A DNA stretch of 64,000 nt from Vicinamibacterales bacterium (GTDB lineage: Bacteria > Acidobacteriota > Vicinamibacteria > Vicinamibacterales > Fen-181), in assembly GCA_036504215.1 (NCBI GenBank), contig DASXVO010000037.1, forward strand, positions 37,993 to 101,992, in the 5' to 3' direction. Below are positions 1 to 7,007 of the stretch, one piece after another (position 1 is the first letter of the stretch; each line of letters begins with the position of its first letter). The position numbers and the translations under genes were made by a program. The notes beneath the pieces were generated by a model that did no database searches, had not been told where the DNA came from, and saw nothing but the letters and a program-made list of their open reading frames with translations.

Positions 1-2
1 AA

Positions 3-434
3 ATCCAGCGCGCCCGCCGCTACGGCCTCGACCTGGCGCTGCTCGTGATCGACGCCGATGATTTCAAGGCGCTGAACGACCTGCTCGGGCACCTGGTGGG
101 CGACCGGGTGCTGAAGGCAATGTCCGACACGCTGCGCCGATCGGTGCGTGCGTTCGACGTCTGCACGCGCTTTGGCGGCGAGGAGTTTGCGATCCTGATG
201 CCCGGCAGCAACGGGGCCAGCGCCGTCCAGAGCGCCGAGCGCATCCGCCAGCGCATCGAGCAGTACCGATTCGATCCGCTCCTGGTTCCTCCCGACATCC
301 ATCCCACGATCAGCGTCGGTGTCGCCGTGCTCGGCGCCGACGATTCCGTCCAGGAACTCATCGCCAACGCCGACCGTGCGCTCTACGCCGCCAAGGCGGC
401 GGGGAAGAACTGCGTCAAGCTGGCAAGCGAGTAG
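3..434 (+). CDS. Diguanylate cyclase GGDEF domain, 3' part of gene
   Basis: This is the C-terminal part of a GGDEF domain that makes c-di-GMP from two GTP; the gene starts before the window and is open from base 3. The active-site loop reads FGGEEF. An RxxD motif (RAFD) sits five residues before it and matches the inhibitory c-di-GMP binding site, so product inhibition is likely. The metal and GTP region IDADDFKALND is also intact. The sensory N-terminus is not visible, so the input signal is unknown. An HD-GYP gene (minus strand, ending at 5613) and a PilZ gene (26028-26387) in the window could degrade and read the same messenger. Confidence 0.93.
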   Translation: MQRARRYGLDLALLVIDADDFKALNDLLGHLVGDRVLKAMSDTLRRSVRAFDVCTRFGGEEFAILMPGSNGASAVQSAERIRQRIEQYRFDPLLVPPDIHPTISVGVAVLGADDSVQELIANADRALYAAKAAGKNCVKLASE

Positions 435-596
435 TCGCTCGAATTCATCCGGAACTCTCTTCTTCAAGACAAAAGTCGCCCGGGGCCGAGACTTCCAGAT
501 TCATGCAATTGGTCAGGATGCGACACGCATCGGCGGAAGTCCTTTCAGTTGCTTGTGTTGCCGCAGCTCATCTCAGAACCGTCTCCGGATGTGAAC

Positions 597-612
597 CGGC
601 ACGGATAACGCT
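597..612 (+). promoter_or_regulatory. Candidate sigma-54 promoter of PEP-CTERM gene 1
   Basis: The sequence CGGCACG-N4-ACGCT matches the -24/-12 consensus TGGCACG-N4-TTGCT in the invariant GG and GC and in their 10-nt spacing. It lies about 105 nt before the start codon at 719. A sigma-54 activator gene is 1.5 kb downstream. The -12 element is the weaker half. Confidence 0.5.
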
Positions 613-718
613 TAGTGGTTGGCCCACGCAGGGTCGGCACGACGGTCCGGCCACCGGCGCTCAACATATTGCTTAGGGTTCGCCACCGGCGGTGGTCGAG
701 CCGAGGAGGAGATGGCTT

Positions 719-1288
719 ATGAGACTCGCGCTTCGGATCGCGTTGGGTTTGGCGCTGGTTGTGTGCATGGCACAGAGCAGCCAGGCCGCCCCGTTTACCT
801 TCGGTTCCGGCACGTACTATGTTGACTACCTCGGAAACGACGCGCCGGCGCTTGGCAGCTGGGACATCCTGTCTGTCCACGGCCTGACCGGATCCTTCGT
901 TCTGGTGCCGTTCACTCCACAGTTGGTGAAGGTCAACGAGTACACGTTCACTGCTGGTCCCAGTTCGTACGGAACTCCGTCTTTCCTCGGTGATGCGAAG
1001 TGGAGCTTCGACTTGGGTTTCGGGCCCTCCCAAATCACCCACCCGTACGCAGGACAAATCGGCTCCTCCGATACCTTCTACTTTCTGCAGGGGAATCAGT
1101 TTGCCTTTAGTACTCCCTATGGAACCGTGCTGGTGACGCCAATGGCAACGGCGCCGATCACGAACGGGGGAGGCGACATGAGGGGCGATATCTATGCCTC
1201 CGTCGAACTTGTCCCCGAACCGGCTACTCTCTCCCTGCTCGGCCTCGGCCTGGTGGGTCTGGCGCGCGCGGCGCGTCGCCGGAAGTAG
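719..1288 (+). CDS. PEP-CTERM sorting domain protein 1
   Basis: A secreted protein of 189 residues with no recognised central domain. It has an N-terminal signal peptide (about residues 1-24) and a C-terminal PEP-CTERM tail: VPEP, a hydrophobic LGLGLVGLARA stretch and a basic RRRK end. In this family the tail is recognised by an exosortase, which moves the protein to the cell surface, often together with exopolysaccharide. No exosortase is in the window. The start at 719 is chosen because GAGGAGGAG lies 8 nt before it; a GTG at 692 would add nine residues ahead of the signal peptide. It is followed after 18 nt by a second PEP-CTERM gene with an almost identical tail. Confidence 0.85.
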   Translation: MRLALRIALGLALVVCMAQSSQAAPFTFGSGTYYVDYLGNDAPALGSWDILSVHGLTGSFVLVPFTPQLVKVNEYTFTAGPSSYGTPSFLGDAKWSFDLGFGPSQITHPYAGQIGSSDTFYFLQGNQFAFSTPYGTVLVTPMATAPITNGGGDMRGDIYASVELVPEPATLSLLGLGLVGLARAARRRK

Positions 1289-1306
1289 GAACGAGAGGAA
1301 CTCGTC

Positions 1307-1918
1307 ATGCCCAGCCTCCTTCGGCGACTCACGTTCGCCGTGCTCATCCTGATTTTCGCCGGCGCTGGCGTGGCCAGCGCTGACACGTTCAAGTTCGAGC
1401 CCAAGCCCGGCCAACTCACTGTGTTTCCGCACGGCTACTGGTGGGTGTGGGGCATTGAGTGGACGCTCCCTGCCGGGCAGAAGATCGCGTCGGCAGAGTT
1501 GACGTACACGAACATCTACGACTTGACCGGCGGGGCGAACACGCTGTATTCGCATGTTCTCGACACGCCGCTCGTGTCCGGACCGGGGACCACCGGGGGG
1601 AAGGTGACGTCGGGCTACCACAGCGACGGCAACGACTACTTTGTCTCCCACTACCTTGCCGGGAACCTCCTCCTCGGTACGGACAGTCTGGGGCACGTTC
1701 CCCCGGGCCAGATAGTCCATCACGTTGTCCCGGCTGCGGAATACGCCTGGCTCGCCGACGGCAAGTTCGGGATTGGAATTGATGCGGAGTGTTTCTACCT
1801 GAACAAGGTTGTCAGCCTTGAGATCGCCACGATTCCCGTCCCGGAGCCGGCCACCCTCTCCCTCCTCGGCCTCGGCCTGGTGGGTCTGGCGCGCGCGGCA
1901 CGTCGCCGGAAGCAGTAG
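1307..1918 (+). CDS. PEP-CTERM sorting domain protein 2
   Basis: A 203-residue secreted protein with a signal peptide (about 1-25, ending ASA), an unassigned beta-rich middle, and a C-terminal VPEP-hydrophobic-RRRKQ sorting tail. It is probably cotranscribed with the gene before it (18-nt gap; AGAGGAA ribosome site) and is followed directly by a strong terminator. Its last ~25 codons are nearly identical at DNA level to those of gene 1, while the middles are unrelated, which suggests tail exchange or recent copying. The expected role is a surface or matrix protein exported and sorted by an exosortase system encoded elsewhere. Confidence 0.85.
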   Translation: MPSLLRRLTFAVLILIFAGAGVASADTFKFEPKPGQLTVFPHGYWWVWGIEWTLPAGQKIASAELTYTNIYDLTGGANTLYSHVLDTPLVSGPGTTGGKVTSGYHSDGNDYFVSHYLAGNLLLGTDSLGHVPPGQIVHHVVPAAEYAWLADGKFGIGIDAECFYLNKVVSLEIATIPVPEPATLSLLGLGLVGLARAARRRKQ

Positions 1919-1950
1919 CTCCTCAACTCTTCTTCGCTCGTTCGCGACCT

Positions 1951-1978
1951 GGGGCCACCACCGCGGTGGCCCTTTTTC
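1951..1978 (+). terminator. Rho-independent terminator after PEP-CTERM pair
   Basis: Perfect 8-bp stem GGGCCACC/GGTGGCCC with a 5-nt loop, followed by TTTTT. It ends the 719-1918 transcription unit. Confidence 0.9.
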
Positions 1979-2021
1979 TATTGAGGTCCCGTAGGCCTTC
2001 CAGCCCGCGCCCTCGGTTCCG

Positions 2022-2050
2022 TTGACGTGGGATTCCCTCGGCGGTACACT
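2022..2050 (+). promoter_or_regulatory. Sigma-70-type promoter of sigma-54 activator gene
   Basis: TTGACG (2022-2027), a 17-nt spacer and TACACT (2045-2050) give a good housekeeping promoter 50-90 nt ahead of the activator gene. The activator would then be made by the vegetative sigma factor while its presumed targets use sigma-54. Confidence 0.7.
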
Positions 2051-2108
2051 GAATGGCTCTATTAGGCTGACTATTTTCGACCGATACGTGGAATAAGACG
2101 CTGGCGCG

Positions 2109-3275
2109 GTGGGAGAGACCCCTGCCCAGTCCAATTACCAGATGGCAACAGAGGGCGAGCAGCTTATCGGGTCCAGTTCGGCGATTGGCGAACTGCGTGC
2201 GGAGCTCGAGTACGCGGCCCGTTCCGACGCGAAGATCCTGATCACCGGCGAGAGTGGCGTCGGCAAGGAAGTCCTCGCCCGTCTGATTCACAAGCACAGC
2301 AACCGGGCGCGCGCGCAGCTCGTGACGATCAACTGCGCGGGCCTGCCCGATTCCCTCCTCGAGTCGGAGCTGTTCGGTCACGTTCGCGGGTCGTTCACCG
2401 GCGCATACCGCGACAAGCCAGGACTCCTCGAGACGGCCAACGGCGGCACGATCTTCATGGACGAAGTGGGGGAGATGAGCCTGCGGATGCAGGCGCTCCT
2501 CCTGCGCTTCCTCGAGAGCGGAGAAATCCAGCGCGTGGGCGCCGAGCGCGCCCAGGCCCGCACGAACGTCCGCGTCGTCGCCGCCACGAACCGCAACCTC
2601 ACCGAGCGCATCGCGTCGAAGGACTTTCGCGAAGATCTCTACTACCGGCTGAACGTCATCCACCTGACGATGCCGCCGCTCAGGGAACGCCGCGAGGACG
2701 TGCCGGAGCTTCTCGACTACTTCATCGACTTCTACAGCACGCGCCACACGCTGCCGGTGCCGCGCCTCGCGCCCGAAGCGCTGGCGCAGCTCGTCGCTTA
2801 CAACTGGCCGGGCAACGTGCGCGAGCTGAAGAACTTCGTCGAACGCCTCGTGCTCCGCGCCCGCAGCGGTCTCATCACGCCCGCCGACCTGCCGATGGAG
2901 ATCATGCCGCCGCCCCAGGTGGCCATCCGCGAGCCGGTGCGCGGCGCCGCGATCGAACGCATGTACGACCGCATGATCAACGGCCACGAGTCGTTCTGGG
3001 GTGTCGTCTACGAGCCGTTCATGGCCCGCGACATGACGCGCGACGATCTGCGCGCGATTGTCAGCCGGGGCCTGGAACAGACGCGAGGCAGCTACCGAAT
3101 CCTGGTCCAGATGTTCAACATGCCGGAAGGCGACTACAAGCGCTTCCTCAACTTCCTGCGCAAGCACGACTGCCAGATGCCGTTCCAGCGGTTCAGGAGC
3201 GTCACGGTGCGGCGTGACCACGGGAATGGCGAGGATACGGTCGCCGCAAACGAGCGACGAGGGGCCGGCGTATGA
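2109..3275 (+). CDS. Sigma-54 enhancer-binding transcription activator
   Basis: An AAA+ activator that remodels sigma-54 RNA polymerase. Walker A is GESGVGKE (residues 47-54), the sigma-54 contact loop is GSFTGA (94-99, an A-to-S variant of GAFTGA), Walker B is IFMDEV, and WPGNVREL lies near residue 240. There is no N-terminal receiver or GAF domain. The C-terminus (about 300-370) lacks an obvious Fis helix-turn-helix but has a helical segment with [14 protein letters not shown] that probably binds DNA. The GTG at 2109 is used; ATG at 2142 is an alternative, and neither has a clear ribosome site. The downstream receiver gene overlaps it by 4 nt. Probable targets are the PEP-CTERM genes on either side. 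Confidence 0.88.
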   Translation: MGETPAQSNYQMATEGEQLIGSSSAIGELRAELEYAARSDAKILITGESGVGKEVLARLIHKHSNRARAQLVTINCAGLPDSLLESELFGHVRGSFTGAYRDKPGLLETANGGTIFMDEVGEMSLRMQALLLRFLESGEIQRVGAERAQARTNVRVVAATNRNLTERIASKDFREDLYYRLNVIHLTMPPLRERREDVPELLDYFIDFYSTRHTLPVPRLAPEALAQLVAYNWPGNVRELKNFVERLVLRARSGLITPADLPMEIMPPPQVAIREPVRGAAIERMYDRMINGHESFWGVVYEPFMARDMTRDDLRAIVSRGLEQTRGSYRILVQMFNMPEGDYKRFLNFLRKHDCQMPFQRFRSVTVRRDHGNGEDTVAANERRGAGV

Positions 3276-3652
3276 CAGAGTCCAAGAAGATCCTCGTCGT
3301 CGATGACGATCGCCAGGTCCTGCGGTATCTGACGGAAGTGCTGACCGAGGCGGGCTACGACACGACGGCCTGCGATCGGTTCCAGGATGCGAAGACGCTG
3401 CTCGCGACGACGCGCCCCAGCCTGCTCCTGACCGACATCCGGCTCGGGGCCTACAACGGCCTGCAACTCGCCATCTTCGGACGCGACCGCCACCCGAACA
3501 TCCCGATCATCGTCCTCACCGGGTACGAGGATCCCACGCTCAGAGAAGAAGCCGCCCACTCGGGCGCGCTGTTCCTCGTGAAGCCGGTCAAGCGCGCCAT
3601 TTTGCTCGCGTCCATCGAGCAGGTCCTCGGCGAAAAGCCGCCGCAGACATAA
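3272..3652 (+). CDS. Stand-alone response regulator receiver domain
   Basis: A 126-residue CheY-like receiver without an output domain. The acidic pocket (D11-D13), phosphoacceptor D55 (in LLLTDIRLG), T83 and K104 are all present, so it should be phosphorylated by a histidine kinase. Its ATG overlaps the stop of the activator gene (ATGA), so the two are translationally coupled. The split arrangement suggests that the activator, which has no receiver of its own, is controlled by this protein in trans. No histidine kinase is visible nearby. Confidence 0.92.
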   Translation: MTESKKILVVDDDRQVLRYLTEVLTEAGYDTTACDRFQDAKTLLATTRPSLLLTDIRLGAYNGLQLAIFGRDRHPNIPIIVLTGYEDPTLREEAAHSGALFLVKPVKRAILLASIEQVLGEKPPQT

Positions 3653-3695
3653 GCCACAACGATTAGGAAGCGCGTCGGGCGCCCGCTGGGGCTTC

Positions 3696-3943
3696 CGCCG
3701 ACGGAGCGGGGCGGGCCTCGCACCGCTCGGCGCTGTCCTGGCGAAGCCTCCCGGCGGCGGCTCTCCGTCCCCTGATAGGCCGCGGGGGGAGAGGACGGGG
3801 TGGAGCCCCCATACCCCCACGGCCAGATCACCAGGCCACCGCCGTCCGGCTCGGGGCCCTGACGAACGTGGGCGGTCTACGCCGTGCTTTGCGAGACCCG
3901 GCCCGCTCCGTCGGCGGCCGTCGCGCGCCTGTTCGTGTTCGTC
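3696..3943 (+). repeat. GC-rich dispersed repeat, copy 1 (intergenic part)
   Basis: About 248 bp that match 5365-5612 with few differences; the homology continues into the HD-GYP gene fragment at 3944-4125. The central part is also homologous, in inverted orientation, to 33331-33490. It lies after the receiver gene and carries no convincing coding sequence. Confidence 0.85.
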
Positions 3944-4125
3944 CTACTGCATCGCGGCCAGCGCGTCGAACGACGGGTCCGGAGGATCGGCGGAGCCGAC
4001 GATCGAAGACGAGCGATTCGGGGCCGGCTCGACGTCCCAGAGATCCAGGTCGTACGCCAGATCGAACCGACCGGGTAGATTCCCATCAACTGGACGAATC
4101 GGCGCACCAGGTTCTGTTCGAACTC
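3944..4125 (-). pseudogene. Duplicated 3' fragment of the HD-GYP gene, internally deleted
   Basis: This stretch matches the last ~97 codons of the HD-GYP gene (5613-5903) and includes the same stop position and C-terminal residues (ending FDALAAMQ). Relative to the source it lacks 109 bp. The junction is a 7-bp CGAACCG that occurs twice in the intact copy (5732-5738 and 5841-5847) and once here (4063-4069), so the loss looks like slippage between direct repeats. The deletion breaks the frame, and there is no catalytic domain, so this is not functional. Confidence 0.88.
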
Positions 4126-4338
4126 CGCCTGGCGCGGGCCATGTGTCGCGCCACGACCAGCCCAAGATTCCAACGTCCCGACGAGGCCGAGAACAAAAGG
4201 TACCCAAGGGCGAGACTTGTCGTGCGCAATCGGTGGGCCCGCCTGGCGTCGTCTCTCTCAGACCGTGTGACCATAAGCCTCCTATTTAACTAGATTTAGT
4301 TGGATGAGAGACCGTTCCGCGTGGTCCCACTGCTCAGG
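4126..4338. other. Non-coding stretch upstream of PEP-CTERM gene 3
   Basis: I see no gene here. It begins where similarity to the HD-GYP gene stops and contains a short AT-rich patch (about 4279-4303) that contrasts with the GC-rich surroundings. It could hold upstream binding sites for the sigma-54 activator, but I cannot identify a specific inverted repeat. Confidence 0.5.
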
Positions 4339-4354
4339 TGGCACGACACTGGCT
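4339..4354 (+). promoter_or_regulatory. Sigma-54 promoter of PEP-CTERM gene 3
   Basis: TGGCACG-ACAC-TGGCT: the -24 box is perfect and the -12 box has the invariant GC at the correct 10-nt spacing, with one mismatch to TTGCT. It lies 58 nt before the start codon at 4413. This is the best sigma-54 site in the window. Confidence 0.78.
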
Positions 4355-4412
4355 TGAGGACAGAAGGCGCCCTCGTCTTGTTCGCCACCCTTGGTCTCAA
4401 TCGTGAGGATTA

Positions 4413-5210
4413 ATGATGAAGAGACTGTTCGCGTTGCTCGTCGCAATAGGACTCGCGTCCCTGTGCGGGACGGCTGAGGCCGCCACGATTACCCTCAACG
4501 GCACGGTTGCGGTCAGCATCGGTGCGATCGGCTCATCGGCTCAGGCAAGCGTCGGCTCAGGTTCCTGGGTGGCCAACGGGACGAATAAGTCTGAGCTCTA
4601 CATGACCCCAGCCATGCTCTTTGGGGCCGGGTCGAACTTCAAGATCAGTGACATCGCTGGCTTCAGCTGGAGCACGTTCAAAGCCACGACGGGAGGCTCT
4701 GCCCCGGACTGGTACCTGACCCTCTACACGACAACCGACACTGTCGGCGACGACGCCACTTGGTACGGCCGCAGGCTCACCTTCGAGGGGCTCTACGCGA
4801 ACAACTTCAGCACGCCTGCCAACACGTGGAACACGTATCAGTCTGGCGCCGGCACGAACCAGGTCACGATGTACGACGGTAAGCGCGGCGGAAATCTGGG
4901 CTTCTACGGCGGTCCGACGCTCGCCGCAGTGCAGGCCGGTATCATCGACTGGGGTGCCTACCAGAACAGCGGCACCACGCAGCAGGTCGACTACAGCGGC
5001 GAGTACGTGAAGTACATCGTCCTGTCCACCGGCAATCCTTGGGCGAATGGCTTCACGGGCTATCTCGATGATTTCAACATCTCGCTGAATGGTGGCGCGT
5101 CCGCCCGAGTCGATCTCGAGCCCAACCCCGTTCCCGAGCCGGCGAGTCTCACACTCCTTGGCGTCGGTCTGGCCGGTGTGGCGCGTTTGGCTCGGCGGCG
5201 AAAGAGGTAG
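4413..5210 (+). CDS. PEP-CTERM sorting domain protein 3
   Basis: A 265-residue secreted protein with a signal peptide (about 1-23, ending AEA), a long beta-rich extracellular part rich in Gly, Ser, Thr and Asn, and a C-terminal VPEP-hydrophobic-RRRKR sorting tail. The start may be the first or second of two adjacent ATGs (4413, 4416); GAGG at 4405 fits the second better. It has its own sigma-54 promoter and its own terminator, so it is a single-gene unit. It lies between two copies of a duplicated segment (3696-4125 and 5365-5903), which suggests it arrived or was copied by a recombination event. Confidence 0.87.
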   Translation: MMKRLFALLVAIGLASLCGTAEAATITLNGTVAVSIGAIGSSAQASVGSGSWVANGTNKSELYMTPAMLFGAGSNFKISDIAGFSWSTFKATTGGSAPDWYLTLYTTTDTVGDDATWYGRRLTFEGLYANNFSTPANTWNTYQSGAGTNQVTMYDGKRGGNLGFYGGPTLAAVQAGIIDWGAYQNSGTTQQVDYSGEYVKYIVLSTGNPWANGFTGYLDDFNISLNGGASARVDLEPNPVPEPASLTLLGVGLAGVARLARRRKR

Positions 5211-5257
5211 GCTGCAACGCGCGATTGCTGCCGTTCATATTCAAGCCGTGTTCGACG

Positions 5258-5289
5258 ATGGCCGCCTGGATCATTGGGCGGCCATTTTT
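5258..5289 (+). terminator. Rho-independent terminator after PEP-CTERM gene 3
   Basis: Perfect 9-bp stem ATGGCCGCC/GGCGGCCAT with a 10-nt loop, then a run of T. Confidence 0.9.
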
Positions 5290-5364
5290 CTGGGCTGTGC
5301 CTCGAGTTGCCGATCAGGCAAGGTTTGGTGCGAGCACCTCGTTGGTCGCGGGTGTGGGCGCCGA

Positions 5365-5612
5365 CGCCGACGGAGTGGGGCGGGTCTCGCGCCGCTCGGC
5401 GCTGTCCTGGCGAAGCCTCCCGGCGGCGGCTCTCCGTCCCCTGATAGGCCGCGGGCGGAGAGGACGGGGTGGAGCCCCCATACCCCCACGGCCAGATCAC
5501 CAGGCCGCCGCCGTCCGGCTCGGGGCCCTGACGAACGTGGGCGGTCTACGCCGTGCTTTGCGAGACCCGCCCCGCTCCGTCGGCGGCCGTCGCGCGCCTG
5601 TGCCAGTTCGTC
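5365..5612 (+). repeat. GC-rich dispersed repeat, copy 2
   Basis: The second copy of the 3696-3943 element, here next to the intact HD-GYP gene end. Together with 5613-5903 it forms the full-length 539-bp version of the duplicated segment. No credible gene lies between the terminator at 5289 and the HD-GYP stop at 5613. Confidence 0.85.
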
Positions 5613-6989
5613 CTACTGCATCGCGGCCAGCGCGTCGAACGACGGGTCTGGAGGATCGGCGGAGCCGACGATCGAAGACGAGCGGTTCGGGGCCGGCTCG
5701 ACGTCCCAGAGATCCAGGTCGTACGCCAGATCGAACCGGTGGCCGTCGGCGGCGAAGAGCACCCGCACGCGCGGCCGGTGCGGATCGGGGGGGTAGGGCT
5801 TGAGCACGACGCCGATGGCGCCGGTGTTGAGACGCACGACCGAACCGACCGGGTAGATTCCCATCAACTGGACGAATCGGCGCACCAGGTTCTGTTCGAA
5901 CTCGGCGCCCTCGTTGCGCTCGAGCACGGCCAGGATGCGATCGTGCGGGTAGGCCTGCTGGTAATTGCGCTTCGATCGCATGGCGTCGTAGACATCCGCG
6001 ATCGTGCACAGCATCGTGCACAGGTTGAGGCCGTTGCGCGTGACGCCCTCGGGGTAGCCGGTGCCGTTCAGACGCAGGTGGTGCTCGAACGCGACGATCG
6101 CGGCCAGCGGCGCGATGTCCGCGGACCGGCGGAGGATCTCGGCCCCGTCGATGGGGTGGCGCCGCATGATCGCCAGCTCGCGGTCGTCGAGCGCGGTCGT
6201 CTTCGTGAGGATCTCCGCGGGCGTTCGCACCTTGCCGATGTCGTGCATCAACCCGGCGACGCCGAATTCCCGCAGCAGCGTCCCGTCGATGCCGAGCCCG
6301 CGCGCCTGCGCCATCACGAGCACGGACACGTTCACCATGTGTGTGAACGTGTAGCGGTCGGCGCTGCGGACCGCGGTGAGCGCCAGCAGCGCGCTGCGGT
6401 TCTGCGTGACGGCCTGCGCGAGGTCTCGGACCACGGGCTGGATCTCGGCGCAGCCGGACGCGGCGTCGCGCCCGGCGGCCTCCCAGGCCGCCTGCGCGGC
6501 AGTGGTCGCCTGCGCGTACAGGCGCCGGATCGTGACCATGTCCGCCAGGCTGGTCTCCACGTCCTGCTCGACGCGCACGAGGCCCACGCGGACGTGAGGC
6601 AGGTCGGCCCACGGCGCCTCGTCGGACGCATTGATCTGCAGGCGCTGACAGATCCCGTTGACCGCGGCTACCAACTCCTCGGGCGTCGCGCCGCGCTCGA
6701 CCGTGATCCGCTCGATCCCGCGAGCCTTCAGCCGCTCGAACAGTTCGCCCAGGATCTTCGCGCCGTCGGGGAGCGGCAGGTCGTCCACGACCAGCTCGTC
6801 TGCCACCAGTGCCAGCGACACGGCCGGCAGGTCGGTCAGCAATCGGGCGACCACGTCCGCGAATGCGTTGATGTTTCGGACGACGAGGGGATGCCCGGGA
6901 GCATAGAGCTGCGCGCCCCGCAGCGCGGCGGCGAAGCGGCGCACCAGTTCGTCGATCAAGGCGTGGCGGCGTGTCAGTTGGTCGGCCAT
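5613..6989 (-). CDS. HD-GYP c-di-GMP phosphodiesterase
   Basis: A 458-residue protein with the HD-GYP signatures HDIGK (249-253), RHP (278) and HH...GTGYPEG (303-315), which bind the metals that hydrolyse c-di-GMP. The N-terminal ~115 residues form a separate domain (YAPGHP near residue 30) that resembles the N-terminus of the HEAT-repeat protein encoded just upstream in the same operon (18-nt gap). No receiver or transmembrane segment is seen. A fragment of its 3' end is duplicated at 3944-4125. The likely role is to lower c-di-GMP in response to a signal read by the N-terminal domain or its partner. Confidence 0.92.
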   Translation of the reverse strand: MADQLTRRHALIDELVRRFAAALRGAQLYAPGHPLVVRNINAFADVVARLLTDLPAVSLALVADELVVDDLPLPDGAKILGELFERLKARGIERITVERGATPEELVAAVNGICQRLQINASDEAPWADLPHVRVGLVRVEQDVETSLADMVTIRRLYAQATTAAQAAWEAAGRDAASGCAEIQPVVRDLAQAVTQNRSALLALTAVRSADRYTFTHMVNVSVLVMAQARGLGIDGTLLREFGVAGLMHDIGKVRTPAEILTKTTALDDRELAIMRRHPIDGAEILRRSADIAPLAAIVAFEHHLRLNGTGYPEGVTRNGLNLCTMLCTIADVYDAMRSKRNYQQAYPHDRILAVLERNEGAEFEQNLVRRFVQLMGIYPVGSVVRLNTGAIGVVLKPYPPDPHRPRVRVLFAADGHRFDLAYDLDLWDVEPAPNRSSSIVGSADPPDPSFDALAAMQ

Positions 6990-7007
6990 GACGCTTCGTG
7001 TCCGGAA

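Noticed and set aside
2054..2068. TGGCTCTATTAGGCT upstream of the activator as a sigma-54 promoter
   Set aside because: The GG-to-GC spacing is one base too short and the -24 box matches poorly; a sigma-70 promoter fits better.
3868..4293. Plus-strand open frame of 141 codons in the duplicated segment
   Set aside because: It overlaps the antisense HD-GYP remnant, is Arg-rich, and has no ribosome site.
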